A stretch of 64,000 nucleotides of DNA from Undibacterium piscinae. GTDB lineage: Bacteria > Pseudomonadota > Gammaproteobacteria > Burkholderiales > Burkholderiaceae_D. The stretch lies in assembly GCA_003970805.2 (NCBI GenBank), contig CP051152.1, forward strand, positions 2,976,001-3,040,000. Reading direction: 5' to 3'. The notes beneath the pieces are model-generated. The model was given only the letters and a program-made list of their open reading frames with translations. It had not been told where the DNA came from and did no database searches. Of this stretch, positions 9,035 to 18,007 are shown in pieces. The first letter of the stretch is position 1. Every line of letters begins with the position of its first letter. Position numbers and translations under genes: made by a program.

Positions 9035-9829
9035 ATGTCAGCAACGCCACGCATGCCCGCCATTTTTTTTGGCCACGGCAGCCCTATGAATGCACTGGAA
9101 GATAATCGCTATACCCGCGTCTGGGAAAGCTTTGCCACGCGCTTTGCACGCCCCAAGGCGATCCTGGCGGTGTCGGCACACTGGACTACCCACGGCACCG
9201 CAGTGAGCGCGATGAGCGCACCTAAAACCATCCACGACTTTGGCGGGTTTCCACAGGCGCTGTTTGATGTGCGTTATCCAGCGCCCGGTGATCCGGCCTT
9301 GGCGGCGCGAGTAGCGCAATTGCTGGCACCGTTGACACCTACGCCGGTGCAGCTGGACCAATCCTGGGGACTGGATCACGGCACCTGGTCAGTGTTGCTC
9401 AAGACTTATCCCGATGCCAGTATCCCGGTAGTCCAGCTGAGCGTAGATATGAATGAGCCACCGGCTTACCATTTTGCCTTGGGGCAGCGACTCGCTACGC
9501 TGCGCGACGAAGGCGTGATGATCATCGCCAGCGGTAACGTCGTGCATAACCTACGCACAATGGATCCGCGCTCGACTGGCTATGACTGGGCACATAGGTT
9601 TAACGACGCGATACGTGATTCCATCGTACAAGGAAAATTCGAGCAAGTCGTCAATTACCTGGCGCTGGGGCAGGATGCAAAACTGTCAGTGCCGACCTCT
9701 GAACACTTTTTGCCCTTGCTGTATGTGCTTGGTGCCAGACTCAATGACGAGCGGACGGAAATCGTCGCCGAGGGCATGGAACTGGGTTCTATCAGCATGA
9801 TGTCAGTGGTACTGGGTGGCGGCAGCTAA
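9035..9829 (+). CDS. ygiD: 4,5-DOPA-type extradiol aromatic ring-opening dioxygenase (YgiD/LigB)
   Basis: A 264-residue cytoplasmic enzyme of the LigB superfamily. Metal-ligand histidines are visible in FFGHGSPMNAL near the N-terminus and in SAHWTTHG; GLDHGTWSVL and ASGNVVHNL match conserved family blocks. YgiD-type enzymes cleave catechol rings such as DOPA extradiol, with zinc or iron. The start at 9035 was chosen because AAGGA lies 8 bases upstream and the protein then has the family length; the frame is open further upstream only through the DoxX relic. It appears to be monocistronic. Confidence 0.88.
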   Translation: MSATPRMPAIFFGHGSPMNALEDNRYTRVWESFATRFARPKAILAVSAHWTTHGTAVSAMSAPKTIHDFGGFPQALFDVRYPAPGDPALAARVAQLLAPLTPTPVQLDQSWGLDHGTWSVLLKTYPDASIPVVQLSVDMNEPPAYHFALGQRLATLRDEGVMIIASGNVVHNLRTMDPRSTGYDWAHRFNDAIRDSIVQGKFEQVVNYLALGQDAKLSVPTSEHFLPLLYVLGARLNDERTEIVAEGMELGSISMMSVVLGGGS

Positions 9830-9958
9830 AGCGTTTCCGCAAGATCGCACTAAGCGGGAGGCGGGAGATTTCCCCGGAAAGGCAACCATCAGGAGTCATA
9901 TTGTGGTCATAACAATATTTTAGTATGAATGTCCCTTTCATCCACAACCGACCACTTT

Positions 9959-11074
9959 ATGAATCTGCCACAACTTCCACAATTACCTACTGCAATCATG
10001 CTATCGGCAACGCTGATACTCAGCGCTTGCGGCGGGGGGAACTCAGAACCTTTGCCTTTGCCATCAAAACTCGTGATAGGCCACCGCGGAGCTTCGGCAT
10101 TGCGCCCTGAGCACACTATCGCTGCGTACACCAAAGCGATAGAAATTGGCGCCGATGTGATTGAACCAGATCTGGTCAGCACTAAAGATGGCGTATTGGT
10201 TGCCCGCCATGAAAACGAAATCTCAGGCACGACGAATGTCGCTGACAAGGCAGAATTTGCGTCACGTAAGACGACAAAAAAAATTGACGGTATCAGTGTC
10301 TCCGGCTGGTTCACCGAAGACTTTACTCTGGCGGAAATAAAGACCTTACGCGCCAAAGAAAGAATCCCTGCGAATCGTCCTGAGAATGCCAAATTTGACG
10401 GGCAATTTGAAATTCCTACCCTGCAAGAGGTAATCGACCTGGCGAAAACAAAGAGCTATGAAACCGGTCGCACCATCGGCATTTATCCGGAAACCAAACA
10501 CCCTAGTTATTTCAAATCGATTAATCTTCCGCTGGAAAAACGTCTAGTCGATATGCTCCATGCAAACGGATATCGCGGCAAATCGGCCCCCGTGTTTATT
10601 CAGTCTTTCGAGGTGAGTAATCTGAAAGAAATCCGCAAGTTAACTGAACTACCCATCGTCCAGCTGCTATCGGCGGCAGGTCAACCCGAAGACTTCCGCC
10701 TAACCGGTAATCCGCGCAGCTACGCCGATATCGCCACCGCCGCCGGTCTGCTGGAAGTTGCCACATATGCCAACGGAGTGGGTCCATCCAAAGACATGGT
10801 CATTCCACGCAATGCCGAAAACAATCTGGGCACACCCACTAACTTGATCAGAGATGCGCACGCCGCAAAGTTAGTCGTGCATCCTTATACGTTTCGGCCG
10901 GAAAATCCATTTCTGCCAGCCAATCTGCGCAAGGGCAATATCGCCTCGCTCACGGAACGCGGAGACTTAGCGGCAGAACTAAAGATTTTTCTAAATGCCG
11001 GAGTTGATGGATTTTTCACGGATGATCCTTCGGTCGGACGTACCGCGATGGATAGCTATCTGGGTAAAAAGTAA
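9959..11074 (+). CDS. Glycerophosphodiester phosphodiesterase, lipoprotein
   Basis: About 371 residues. The N-terminus is a lipoprotein signal with lipobox LSAC followed by GGG. The catalytic GDPD (PI-PLC-like TIM barrel) domain starts with GHRGASALRPEHT (catalytic His-Arg) and continues with GADVIEPDLVSTKDG (metal Glu/Asp) and the His of ARHENEIS. It would hydrolyse glycerophosphodiesters such as glycerophosphocholine to glycerol-3-phosphate and an alcohol at the periplasmic face. The C-terminal segment DAGVDGFFTDDPS-like (NAGVDGFFTDDPS) is also typical. The ATG at 9929 would add 10 residues; I prefer 9959 because it gives a 24-residue signal peptide. Neither start has a clear ribosome site. 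Confidence 0.88.
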   Translation: MNLPQLPQLPTAIMLSATLILSACGGGNSEPLPLPSKLVIGHRGASALRPEHTIAAYTKAIEIGADVIEPDLVSTKDGVLVARHENEISGTTNVADKAEFASRKTTKKIDGISVSGWFTEDFTLAEIKTLRAKERIPANRPENAKFDGQFEIPTLQEVIDLAKTKSYETGRTIGIYPETKHPSYFKSINLPLEKRLVDMLHANGYRGKSAPVFIQSFEVSNLKEIRKLTELPIVQLLSAAGQPEDFRLTGNPRSYADIATAAGLLEVATYANGVGPSKDMVIPRNAENNLGTPTNLIRDAHAAKLVVHPYTFRPENPFLPANLRKGNIASLTERGDLAAELKIFLNAGVDGFFTDDPSVGRTAMDSYLGKK

Positions 11075-11214
11075 AGTAATCACGGAATGTAGAAAATTGA
11101 CTGAGATTCATGTTACGGCGCTTTCAAAATAATCGTAGCGCCATCGTAGAATAAACCCGTGGTTTGTTCTAGCCGTTTTCGGATCTGATCTTGGTCTGGG
11201 CTTGCGCGCTTGAC

Positions 11215-11450
11215 TTAGCCACCACAAGCGCCACAACAGCCACTGTGGCTTTTGCCAGCTGCCGCATCGACCTCGGGCCTAGTTGTATCAAGCTAGCGCG
11301 CAATTGTACGCTTAGCAAGTTCTTCTTTGTAGCGCACAGTTGCCCGGCCGCTGAGGTCACGCGCACCTCTACACCTGGTAAGGCACGTAAGCTCTGCTGG
11401 ATGATTTCGGCATATGCCGATCTTTTAACTTTGATTATTTCTGTTTGCAT
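11215..11450 (-). pseudogene. Frame-disrupted small gene with Cys-rich tail, divergent from nnrS
   Basis: On the minus strand a good start at 11450 gives MQTEIIKVKRSAYAEIIQQS and LPGVEVRVTS, after which this frame degrades. A second minus frame over the same DNA reads GARDLSGRATVRYKEELAKR and, after one in-frame TAG near 11290, ends GKSHSGCCGACGG at a TAA (11215-11217). The two halves together look like one small protein with a Cys-Cys-Gly-x-Cys tail, broken by at least one frameshift and one stop. I do not recognise the family. It shares an intergenic NsrR-type operator with nnrS. Confidence 0.4.
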
Positions 11451-11534
11451 ATAGTTCTCGTCCTCGTGTGTAATTGCCTATGGCGAATCCCGTCACGACT
11501 GGGCATGCACATAAGAGTAGCACAATTTTGATTA

Positions 11535-11557
11535 AAGATATATATTGTATGTATCTT
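11535..11557. promoter_or_regulatory. NsrR-type operator upstream of nnrS
   Basis: A 23-bp inverted repeat with half-sites AAGATATAT and ATGTATCTT (reverse complement AAGATACAT) separated by five bases. The NsrR consensus is two AAGATGCATTT-like arms facing each other. It sits in the gap between the divergent minus-strand gene at 11450 and nnrS and could regulate both. nsrR itself is encoded about 3 kb downstream. Confidence 0.7.
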
Positions 11558-11651
11558 TAAAAGTGAGCACGAACATGAACTCTATCTCGGTAAATCCCGC
11601 AGTAAGGAAAAGCAATAGCGCATTTGGCAAGCACAGCATCCAGTCTGGGCC

Positions 11652-12776
11652 TTGGGGTTTCGCCCCTTCTATTTATTGGCCGCCGCCTTTGCCGCGCTTA
11701 GCCTGCCGTTGTGGATCGCACACTATCTAGGTTGGCTAAATCGCTGGCCGCAAGTCAATGTCGCCTGGCATATGCACGAAATGGTGTTTGGGATGGCAAT
11801 TGCCGTCATCATAGGATTCTTGTACACGGCAGGGCGGAATTGGACAGGCTTGGCGACCCCGAGCAAGCGCCATCTGGCGTTACTGGCCGGCTGCTGGTTA
11901 ATAGGACGGCTGGCGATGCTGTTGGCCGTGCCAACTTGGGCGGCAGTGCTGGACTTAGCATTTCTTCCTTTGGCGGCATGGCCTCTATATCGCGTGCTGC
12001 AGCAATCTGGGAATATGCGCAATATGTTTTTGATCGTTTTGCTGGGCTTGTTAAGCCTGGCAAACGCAGTCTTTCATGCTGGCGTGCTGGGTTTGATTGT
12101 GCTAGCACCCGCAACGACGGTGCATGCCGCTATCTTGCTCATCGTCATCATGGAATCGGTTATCGGTGCGCGCGTAATACCGATGTTCACCCAAAACGGC
12201 GTGCCGGGCGTGCTGGCTATCGTGCATCCATGGCTTAACCGTAGTGCGGTGGCTGCGCTACTGCTGGCCAGTTTGGCGTGGGTCGCAGCCGCGCCAGCAC
12301 CGTTGCTGGCGCTACTGTGCGCAGGTGCAGCTTGCATCGTAATGGCGCGACTGGCCTTATGGCAACCGCATCGTACTTTGGGAGCACCGATAGTCTGGAT
12401 ACTCCAAATCTCTTACGCCTGGATACCCGTGGGATTTTTTTTGCTGGCGCTCGCTGCACTCGATTTGATACCCGCGAGCGCGGCGTGGCATGCATTAACG
12501 GTAGGCTCCATGGCCGGCTTGATCCTCGGTATGATGACACGCACTACACTGGGTCACACCGGGCGCCCGCTCAAGACTGGGTGCCTAGAGTTGGCCTTGT
12601 ATCTGCTGATACAAACTGCAGCGCTGGCTAGGGTCGCTGCCTCGCTGCTTACACCAGCGCTGTATCAGGCTAGTTTGGTGTTGGCGATGTTTTGTTGGTG
12701 CGCTGCTTTCTTACTGTTTTTGTTTGCCTACACGCCGTATTTATTGAGTGTGCGTGTAGATGGCCGGGAAGGCTAA
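11652..12776 (+). CDS. nnrS: NnrS, NO-response haem/copper membrane protein (5' end disrupted)
   Basis: About 374 residues of a polytopic protein with roughly 12 hydrophobic segments, beginning LGFRPFYLLAAAFAALSLP and including HMHEMVFGMAIAVIIGFLYT, the conserved NnrS block with histidines thought to bind haem/copper. NnrS proteins protect against NO-induced stress. The frame has only a TTG at 11652. The natural N-terminus appears to be the ATG at 11575 (MNSISVNPAVRK, then SAFGKH), which is in another frame, and NnrS-like sequence (HPVWALGF) resumes from about 11637. A single indel near 11625-11640 would join them. Either the gene is frameshifted or there is a base error. An NsrR-type operator lies at 11535. 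Confidence 0.8.
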   Translation: MGFRPFYLLAAAFAALSLPLWIAHYLGWLNRWPQVNVAWHMHEMVFGMAIAVIIGFLYTAGRNWTGLATPSKRHLALLAGCWLIGRLAMLLAVPTWAAVLDLAFLPLAAWPLYRVLQQSGNMRNMFLIVLLGLLSLANAVFHAGVLGLIVLAPATTVHAAILLIVIMESVIGARVIPMFTQNGVPGVLAIVHPWLNRSAVAALLLASLAWVAAAPAPLLALLCAGAACIVMARLALWQPHRTLGAPIVWILQISYAWIPVGFFLLALAALDLIPASAAWHALTVGSMAGLILGMMTRTTLGHTGRPLKTGCLELALYLLIQTAALARVAASLLTPALYQASLVLAMFCWCAAFLLFLFAYTPYLLSVRVDGREG

Positions 12777-12790
12777 GGAGTAAGCGGAAA

Positions 12791-12824
12791 AATAAATGCC
12801 AAGCATCAGTGCTTGGCATTTATT
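12791..12824. terminator. Bidirectional terminator between nnrS and hemN
   Basis: A perfect 15-bp inverted repeat: arms 12791-12805 and 12810-12824, loop TCAG. Its AT-rich outer ends (AATAAATGCC / GGCATTTATT) allow use in both directions, as expected between these convergent genes. Confidence 0.75.
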
Positions 12825-12854
12825 AACTACATGCTGGAAACTAGCTGCAAGAAA

Positions 12855-14246
12855 TTAGATTAATTTAGAATATTTCGCACCGGTTTGCTGAGCCAGGTAT
12901 TTATCAAACACCATACCGACGGCACGCACAAACATCCGTCCCTTGGCGGTGACTATGATGCTGTGCTGATCGACCTTAATCAGTTCAGCCTCTTCGTACT
13001 GCTGCAATTGCGTTAGTTCATCCGCAAAATAAGTGAGGAAATCGATACCATGCGCCTGGTTAATCGCCGCAAAATCTACCGGGCCGCTGCACATCAATTC
13101 CATGATAACTTGACGTCGTAAGACATCGTCAGCACTGAGAGAAAAACCTTTTTCTATCGGTAACTGATCTGCATCCAGATGCTCGTAATACGCTTTGATG
13201 GTACGCACCGATTGGCTATACGAATGCCCGACTTTACCGATGGCAGACACGCCAAAACCGATTAGATCGCAATCGGCACGCGTGGTATAGCCCTGGAAAT
13301 TTCTATGCAAGCTCTTGTCCAAACGCGCTTTATTCAGTTCGTCTTCTGGTTTTGAAAAATGATCCAAGCCTATGTAAATGTAGCCCGCATCGAGCAATCT
13401 GCGCACCGACATTAAAAATATCTGCAGACGCTCTTCCGCGCTAGGCAGTTCGCTTTCGATAATCTGGCGCTGCGCCTTGAAACGGCTAGGCAGATGGGCG
13501 TAATTGTAGAGTGCAATGCGATCCGGTGAAAGTGCTATGACCTGATCTAGTGTGCGGTTAAAACTTCCCATGGATTGCTTAGGCAGACCATAAATCAGAT
13601 CGGCATTGATCGATTCAAAACCCGCTTTACGGCTGGCAGTGACCGCTTTCTCCACCATCTCGTAAGGCTGAATTCGGTTCACCGCTTGCTGTACGGCAGG
13701 ATCAAAATCCTGCACCCCAAAACTGGTGCGGTTAAAGCCCAACTCGGCCAGCAAGGCCAAAGTATCATCACTGACCGTACGCGGATCTATCTCTATCCCC
13801 AGTTCTGCATCGGGCAAGATCTCAAAATGGCTGCGTATCAGCGCCATCAACTCGCGCAACTCATCTGGATTTAGAAAAGTAGGCGTGCCGCCGCCAAAGT
13901 GCAGCTGAGCGGTACGCCGGTCCGGGCCTATCTTGGCTGCCACCAAGGCCATTTCTTTGGCCAGATAACGCAAGTACTCGGTGGTGCGACTGTGGTCTTT
14001 GGTGATGATCTTATTGCATGCGCAAAAATAGCACAGCGATTCACAAAATGGCACGTGAATGTAGATCGACAAGGGTGGATTCTTGCGCGTATCGCTGGCG
14101 CGTTGTTCCAAATAGCTGATATACGAATTTTCGCTGAACTCAGTATGGAACCTATCCGCAGTCGGATACGAAGTGTAACGCGGGCCTAGCTTGTCAAAGC
14201 GGCGTATCAATTCTTCGGAAAATTCTATGTCGGGCAAAGTATTCAT
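12855..14246 (-). CDS. hemN: Oxygen-independent coproporphyrinogen III oxidase (HemN)
   Basis: A 463-residue radical SAM enzyme. The CxxxCxxC cluster motif is in FCESLCYFCACNKI near residue 70, preceded by the HemN signature RYTSYPTADRFH; HFGGGTPTFL and FGVQDFDPAVQQAVNR are SAM-domain blocks, and the C-terminal HemN_C domain is present. It oxidatively decarboxylates coproporphyrinogen III to protoporphyrinogen IX without oxygen, feeding haem synthesis under anoxia. It lies between nnrS and nsrR, consistent with haem supply to NO- or nitrite-respiring enzymes. A loose FNR-like sequence (TTGTG, four bases, GTCAA) at 14378-14391 lies upstream; it matches only 7 of 10 consensus positions. Confidence 0.93.
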   Translation of the reverse strand: MNTLPDIEFSEELIRRFDKLGPRYTSYPTADRFHTEFSENSYISYLEQRASDTRKNPPLSIYIHVPFCESLCYFCACNKIITKDHSRTTEYLRYLAKEMALVAAKIGPDRRTAQLHFGGGTPTFLNPDELRELMALIRSHFEILPDAELGIEIDPRTVSDDTLALLAELGFNRTSFGVQDFDPAVQQAVNRIQPYEMVEKAVTASRKAGFESINADLIYGLPKQSMGSFNRTLDQVIALSPDRIALYNYAHLPSRFKAQRQIIESELPSAEERLQIFLMSVRRLLDAGYIYIGLDHFSKPEDELNKARLDKSLHRNFQGYTTRADCDLIGFGVSAIGKVGHSYSQSVRTIKAYYEHLDADQLPIEKGFSLSADDVLRRQVIMELMCSGPVDFAAINQAHGIDFLTYFADELTQLQQYEEAELIKVDQHSIIVTAKGRMFVRAVGMVFDKYLAQQTGAKYSKLI

Positions 14247-14445
14247 GGGCTTACCTATTAATTCGTTTTTCAGTATTGAGACTGCGACCGTGGCGTCATC
14301 TGCGGCAAGGAAGGCAAGTTTACAAGAAGCATATTTTACCTAGGGTTTTTTTTCTGGATAATCAAACAGAAAACTTCTTGTGTTTCGTCAAGTTATTCAC
14401 GGCAAAATAGTGACTTATCTCTGCGCAAAACCGCTTTTCCGGTAG

Positions 14446-14913
14446 TTATGATTTTGTTTTGGTATGCAGACGTATTGGACTCGCTTTGGCACTCATGCCT
14501 ATGTTTCTTATTTTTGGTGTAATCAAATCGGCTAGAGTTACCTCGTCGAGTATCGCGAGATAAGCAGCAGTGGCCTTACTTAATACGCCTTTTAAGGCGC
14601 AGGCTGGAGCGTAGGCGCAACAGGTGTCGGCATGATCGAAACATTCCGCCATAAAAAAATCGCTTTCGGTATTACGTACCACTTCGCCAATATTGATTTG
14701 CCTGGGGTCCTTACTTAATCTCAAGCCACCATTGCGCCCGCGCACTGTATCGACCATGCCGGATAAACCAAGTTGGTGCGCAACTTTCATCAAATGATTT
14801 TTTGATATTGCATGCAGATCGGCGATATCTTGTATCGTCACCAATCGATCTTGATTGCTCGCCAGATGCATCAAGGTGCGCAGTGTGTAATCGGTATAGG
14901 CGGTTAATCTCAT
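14446..14913 (-). CDS. nsrR: NsrR, nitric-oxide-sensing Rrf2-family repressor
   Basis: A 155-residue Rrf2-type regulator. The winged-helix N-terminus MRLTAYTDYTLRTLMHL is the classical NsrR/Rrf2 start, with the DNA-recognition region SKNHLMKVAHQLG. Three cluster cysteines lie in CFDHADTCCAYAPAC, matching the NsrR Fe-S ligand spacing, with one extra adjacent Cys. The [Fe-S] cluster reacts with NO and lifts repression. The ATG at 14913 is chosen over a TTG three codons upstream because homologues begin MRLT. It is divergent from norB, and consensus-like NsrR boxes sit before norB (15027) and nnrS (11535). Confidence 0.92.
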   Translation of the reverse strand: MRLTAYTDYTLRTLMHLASNQDRLVTIQDIADLHAISKNHLMKVAHQLGLSGMVDTVRGRNGGLRLSKDPRQINIGEVVRNTESDFFMAECFDHADTCCAYAPACALKGVLSKATAAYLAILDEVTLADLITPKIRNIGMSAKASPIRLHTKTKS

Positions 14914-15026
14914 CGTTAGCAAGCTCTTAGTGATGGCGTTCTTGAGCTTTTTGCAAAGCGCGCAAACAATATTATCAAGTACATAGTATATATGTTTATA
15001 AAAAAAAAGCAGAGCTTTTGAGATTT

Positions 15027-15049
15027 AAGATGTATTTCACTTGCATCTT
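15027..15049. promoter_or_regulatory. NsrR-type operator upstream of norB
   Basis: A 23-bp imperfect palindrome with arms AAGATGTATTT and ACTTGCATCTT (reverse complement AAGATGCAAGT) around a central C. This is close to the NsrR consensus. It lies about 85 bases upstream of the norB start and about 115 bases from nsrR, so it probably controls norB and perhaps nsrR. Confidence 0.75.
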
Positions 15050-15132
15050 ATAAATGATGTAGATAGAATCCATCTTTATCAGCGTACAGTGTTTCGCTGG
15101 TATTTCAACTTTTCAAATAAGGAAACCACGCC

Positions 15133-16575
15133 ATGCATGCAACGCGCAAACTCTGGACCTGGCTCGCCGTCATCTGTGTACTCTCATTCTCAGTGTTAGG
15201 CTGGGTCGGTACAGAAATTTACCTGAAGGCACCACCTATTCCCAAACAAGTGGTCAGCACCAAGGGCCTTGTCATATTTTCAGAAGGCCAGGTACAGCGT
15301 GGCCAGGAAGCCTGGCTAGCCGCCGGCGGCCAGCAGCTCGGTTCAGTATGGGGACATGGTAGTTATGTCGCGCCAGACTGGTCGGCCGATTGGTTGCATC
15401 GTGAAGCGCTGGCCTTGCGCGCGGTGTGGGCACAGCAAGAATATGCTAAGGAATTTGAGCAACTGAGCCTAGGCCAGCAGGCCGAACTTGATGCCAGATT
15501 AAAAATCGAAATGCGCAGCAATACCTATGACGCCAAAAGTGGCAACGTCACACTGTCACCCGCGCGTGCGGAAGCAGTTGCGCAAGTGGTCAAGCATTAC
15601 GTAGGCCTGTTTGGCGATGATCCATCACTCAATAAACTGCGTGAGCAATATGCAATGAACTCTGGTTCGCTGCCAGATCCGCAAGATTTGCAAGCCTTGC
15701 CTGCGTTTATATTTTGGTCGGCATGGTCGGCTGCCACCGACAGACCGGGTGAGACTGCAATTAGTTACACCAGCAATTGGCCGCATGAGCCACTGGTCGG
15801 CAATACCCCGACCACCGGCGCCGGTATCTGGTCTATCGCCAGTATCATATTTATGATTGCAGCGATCGCTGGCATGATCTTTTTCCACTCGGTCAGTAAG
15901 GAAGAGTCTGATCCTACCCCGCCTAAAACTGATCCCCTGTTCGATCTTAAGCCTACCCCTTCGATGAGGGCCACCAAGAAATATTTCTACGTCGTGATAG
16001 GCCTGATTTTGGCGCAAGTTGCTATGGGCGTGATTACTGCGCACTATGCGGTCGAAGGTCAGAGTTTCTTCGGTTTTCCTTTGGCACAGATATTGCCATT
16101 TACCGTCAGCCGCACCATACATACGCAATTTGCCGTATTATGGATCGCCACCGCTTGGCTGGCCACTGGTCTGTATATTGCCCCGGCGATTTCTGGGCAT
16201 GAACCAAAATACCAAAAACTCGGTGTCGATGTGTTGTTTTATGCTTTGTTGTTTATCGTGGTACCACCGCTCAGGTGGATCGTTGGTGGTTGGTGCATTT
16301 GTGGGTGGACCATGATGCAGTTCGACTGCCATAGGCGCGATGTTCTCGGCGTTGGAAGTGGTATGAAGCATACAAGAACTCAACGCTCGAAAGCCGCAGC
16401 ATGGGTGCAGGCATATAAATGGTCGATCCTTTGCTTTATCTCTGTGGGATTCTGGAACGTGGTCGGTGCTGGCTTACTTGGCTTCACTATCAATACGTGC
16501 TCAGTATTACATGCATCGCTTAAACATGACAGCCGCCCACGGTCACGCTGCCCTGTTTGGGGTGTACGGCATGCC
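15133..16575 (+). pseudogene. norB: Quinol-dependent nitric oxide reductase (qNorB), shredded
   Basis: The first ~375 residues are good qNorB sequence: TM1, the long periplasmic domain (GQVQRGQEAWLAAGG, GHGSYVAPDWSADWLHREAL) and the next helices up to FYALLFIVV (about 16260). A normal enzyme has about 760 residues. After that only fragments remain in different frames: WWLVHLWV (16285-16307), GAMFSALEVV (about 16330), WVQAYKWSILCFISVGFWNV (from about 16405), then QYYMHRLN, HGHAALFGVYGM ending at 16575, where sequence switches to the 3' end of the convergent kinase gene. Most catalytic haem/Fe-B ligands are lost. The NsrR operator and start region are intact, so a truncated membrane protein could still be expressed. 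Confidence 0.85.
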
Positions 16576-18007
16576 TCACACCGGCAACAACAACTCTATC
16601 CGCAAGCCGCTCGCCCCCGCTACACCGCTCAGGTGGATCTGACCATGATGCAGTTCGACGATGTCGCGCACTATGCTTAAGCCTAGCCCGGTGCCGCCCG
16701 GGTTGCTGTCGCCGGCTGCCAGCGCGCGGTAAAACGGTTCGAATACCTTATCGCGCTCGCCCGGGGCGATGCCGGGGCCGCTGTCTTCCATGACCAGCAG
16801 GGCGTAGTCCAGCAGCTCAGGCGAATTGCTGCGCTGTAGCGTCAGTTGCAGCGCAATGCGGCCGTGCAGCGGGGTGTAGCGGATCGCATTGTCGAGCAGG
16901 TTACTGAGCATCTCATGCAGCAATAGGCTATGACCGTGCAGCACGACATCCTGCTCGGCATCGAGCGATAGGTCTATGTGTTTTTTTTACCGCCGGCAAG
17001 GCCAGTTCTACGCAGACCTGATGCAGCACTTCGCGCAGCGAGAGTTCGCCCATTTCCGCTTCGGCGATACCGTGCCCGGTGCGGGCCAGCGTCAGCAGGC
17101 GGTTGGCCAGATGGACAGTGGCATCGGTGGTGTTGGCGATGCTTTGCACGATCTGGCGCATCGCTGCCGCATCATTTTCGCGCAGCGCCAGTTCGGCCTG
17201 GGTTTTGAGTACCGTCAGCGGCGTGCGTAGTTGGTGCGAGGCGTCGGCGATGAAGCGTTTCTGGCCGCTGATCATGGCATCGAGCCTGGCCATATAGCCG
17301 TTCATGGCGAGCACCAGCGGGCGGATTTCCTTGTGCACCAGGCTGGCGTCAAAATCGGATAAATCGGTAGGCTCACGCTGCTCCATGACAGATTTTAGTT
17401 GCATCAGCGGATGCAGCACGAAACGTAGCGCCACCCATACCAGCAGCGCTACCGCCAGCAAGAGTGCGGCCTGGCGCAGCAGGGTGTCGATCAGGATGGT
17501 GCGCGACAGATTGCGCCGTGCATCTACGGTTTCGGCCACTTCTATCAGGGCGATGCCGCGCATCTGGTCGTCATACACGGGCTGATGCAGGGCGGCGATG
17601 CGCACCGCCTGGCCCTGATAATCGGCATGAAAAAAATGCACCAGCGCCGGATAGATATCGGAACGTGGTACGTCTTTTGGCAAGTTAGGCAAATCTTCAA
17701 AACCGGCGACGAATTCACCGTTGACGCCACTGACCTTGTAGTACAGCCGGCCCAGGGTATCGGTTTCAAAACTGTCGAGTGCGACATACGGCACATTGAC
17801 GACCACCTTGCCACGGTCGATAGTGACGCGCTCTGCCAGTGCCCTGGCGGTCGATAGCAGTGAGCGGTCATACGCCAGATCGGCGGCATCGAGTGCATTG
17901 CGGTACACCGAAAAGGCATTGGCTGCCACCAGCGTGACCAGCGGGATCAGCAACCAGCGCAGGAACTGGCCGCGCAGGCTGCCGACCGGGGCTGGCTTTA
18001 CGCTCAT
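16576..18007 (-). CDS. TctE/QseC-type sensor histidine kinase (+1 frameshift in T8 run)
   Basis: Two reading frames together form one ~476-residue kinase: TM1 (FLRWLLIPLVTLVAANAF), a periplasmic 2CSK_N-type domain, TM2, HisKA with phospho-His in ADASHQLRTPLTV, and HATPase with N box NLLDNAIRY, DSGPGIAP and GGTGLGLSIV. The frame breaks at a T8 run on the plus strand (16981-16988). With seven T the protein reads through as AVKKHIDLSLDAEQDVV. So the gene is either intact with a base error or recently inactivated. It overlaps its response-regulator gene by four bases (ATGA), forming an operon. Ligand unknown; TctDE relatives sense carboxylates. Confidence 0.8.

Noticed and set aside
11191..11454. 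Plus-strand 87-codon frame upstream of nnrS
   Set aside because: The minus strand gives better protein-like sequence, including a lysine-rich start and a Cys-rich tail; the plus frame is Ser/Thr/Cys-rich shadow sequence.
14378..14391. FNR-like site upstream of hemN
   Set aside because: TTGTG-N4-GTCAA matches only 7 of 10 consensus positions; mentioned with hemN but not listed as a site.
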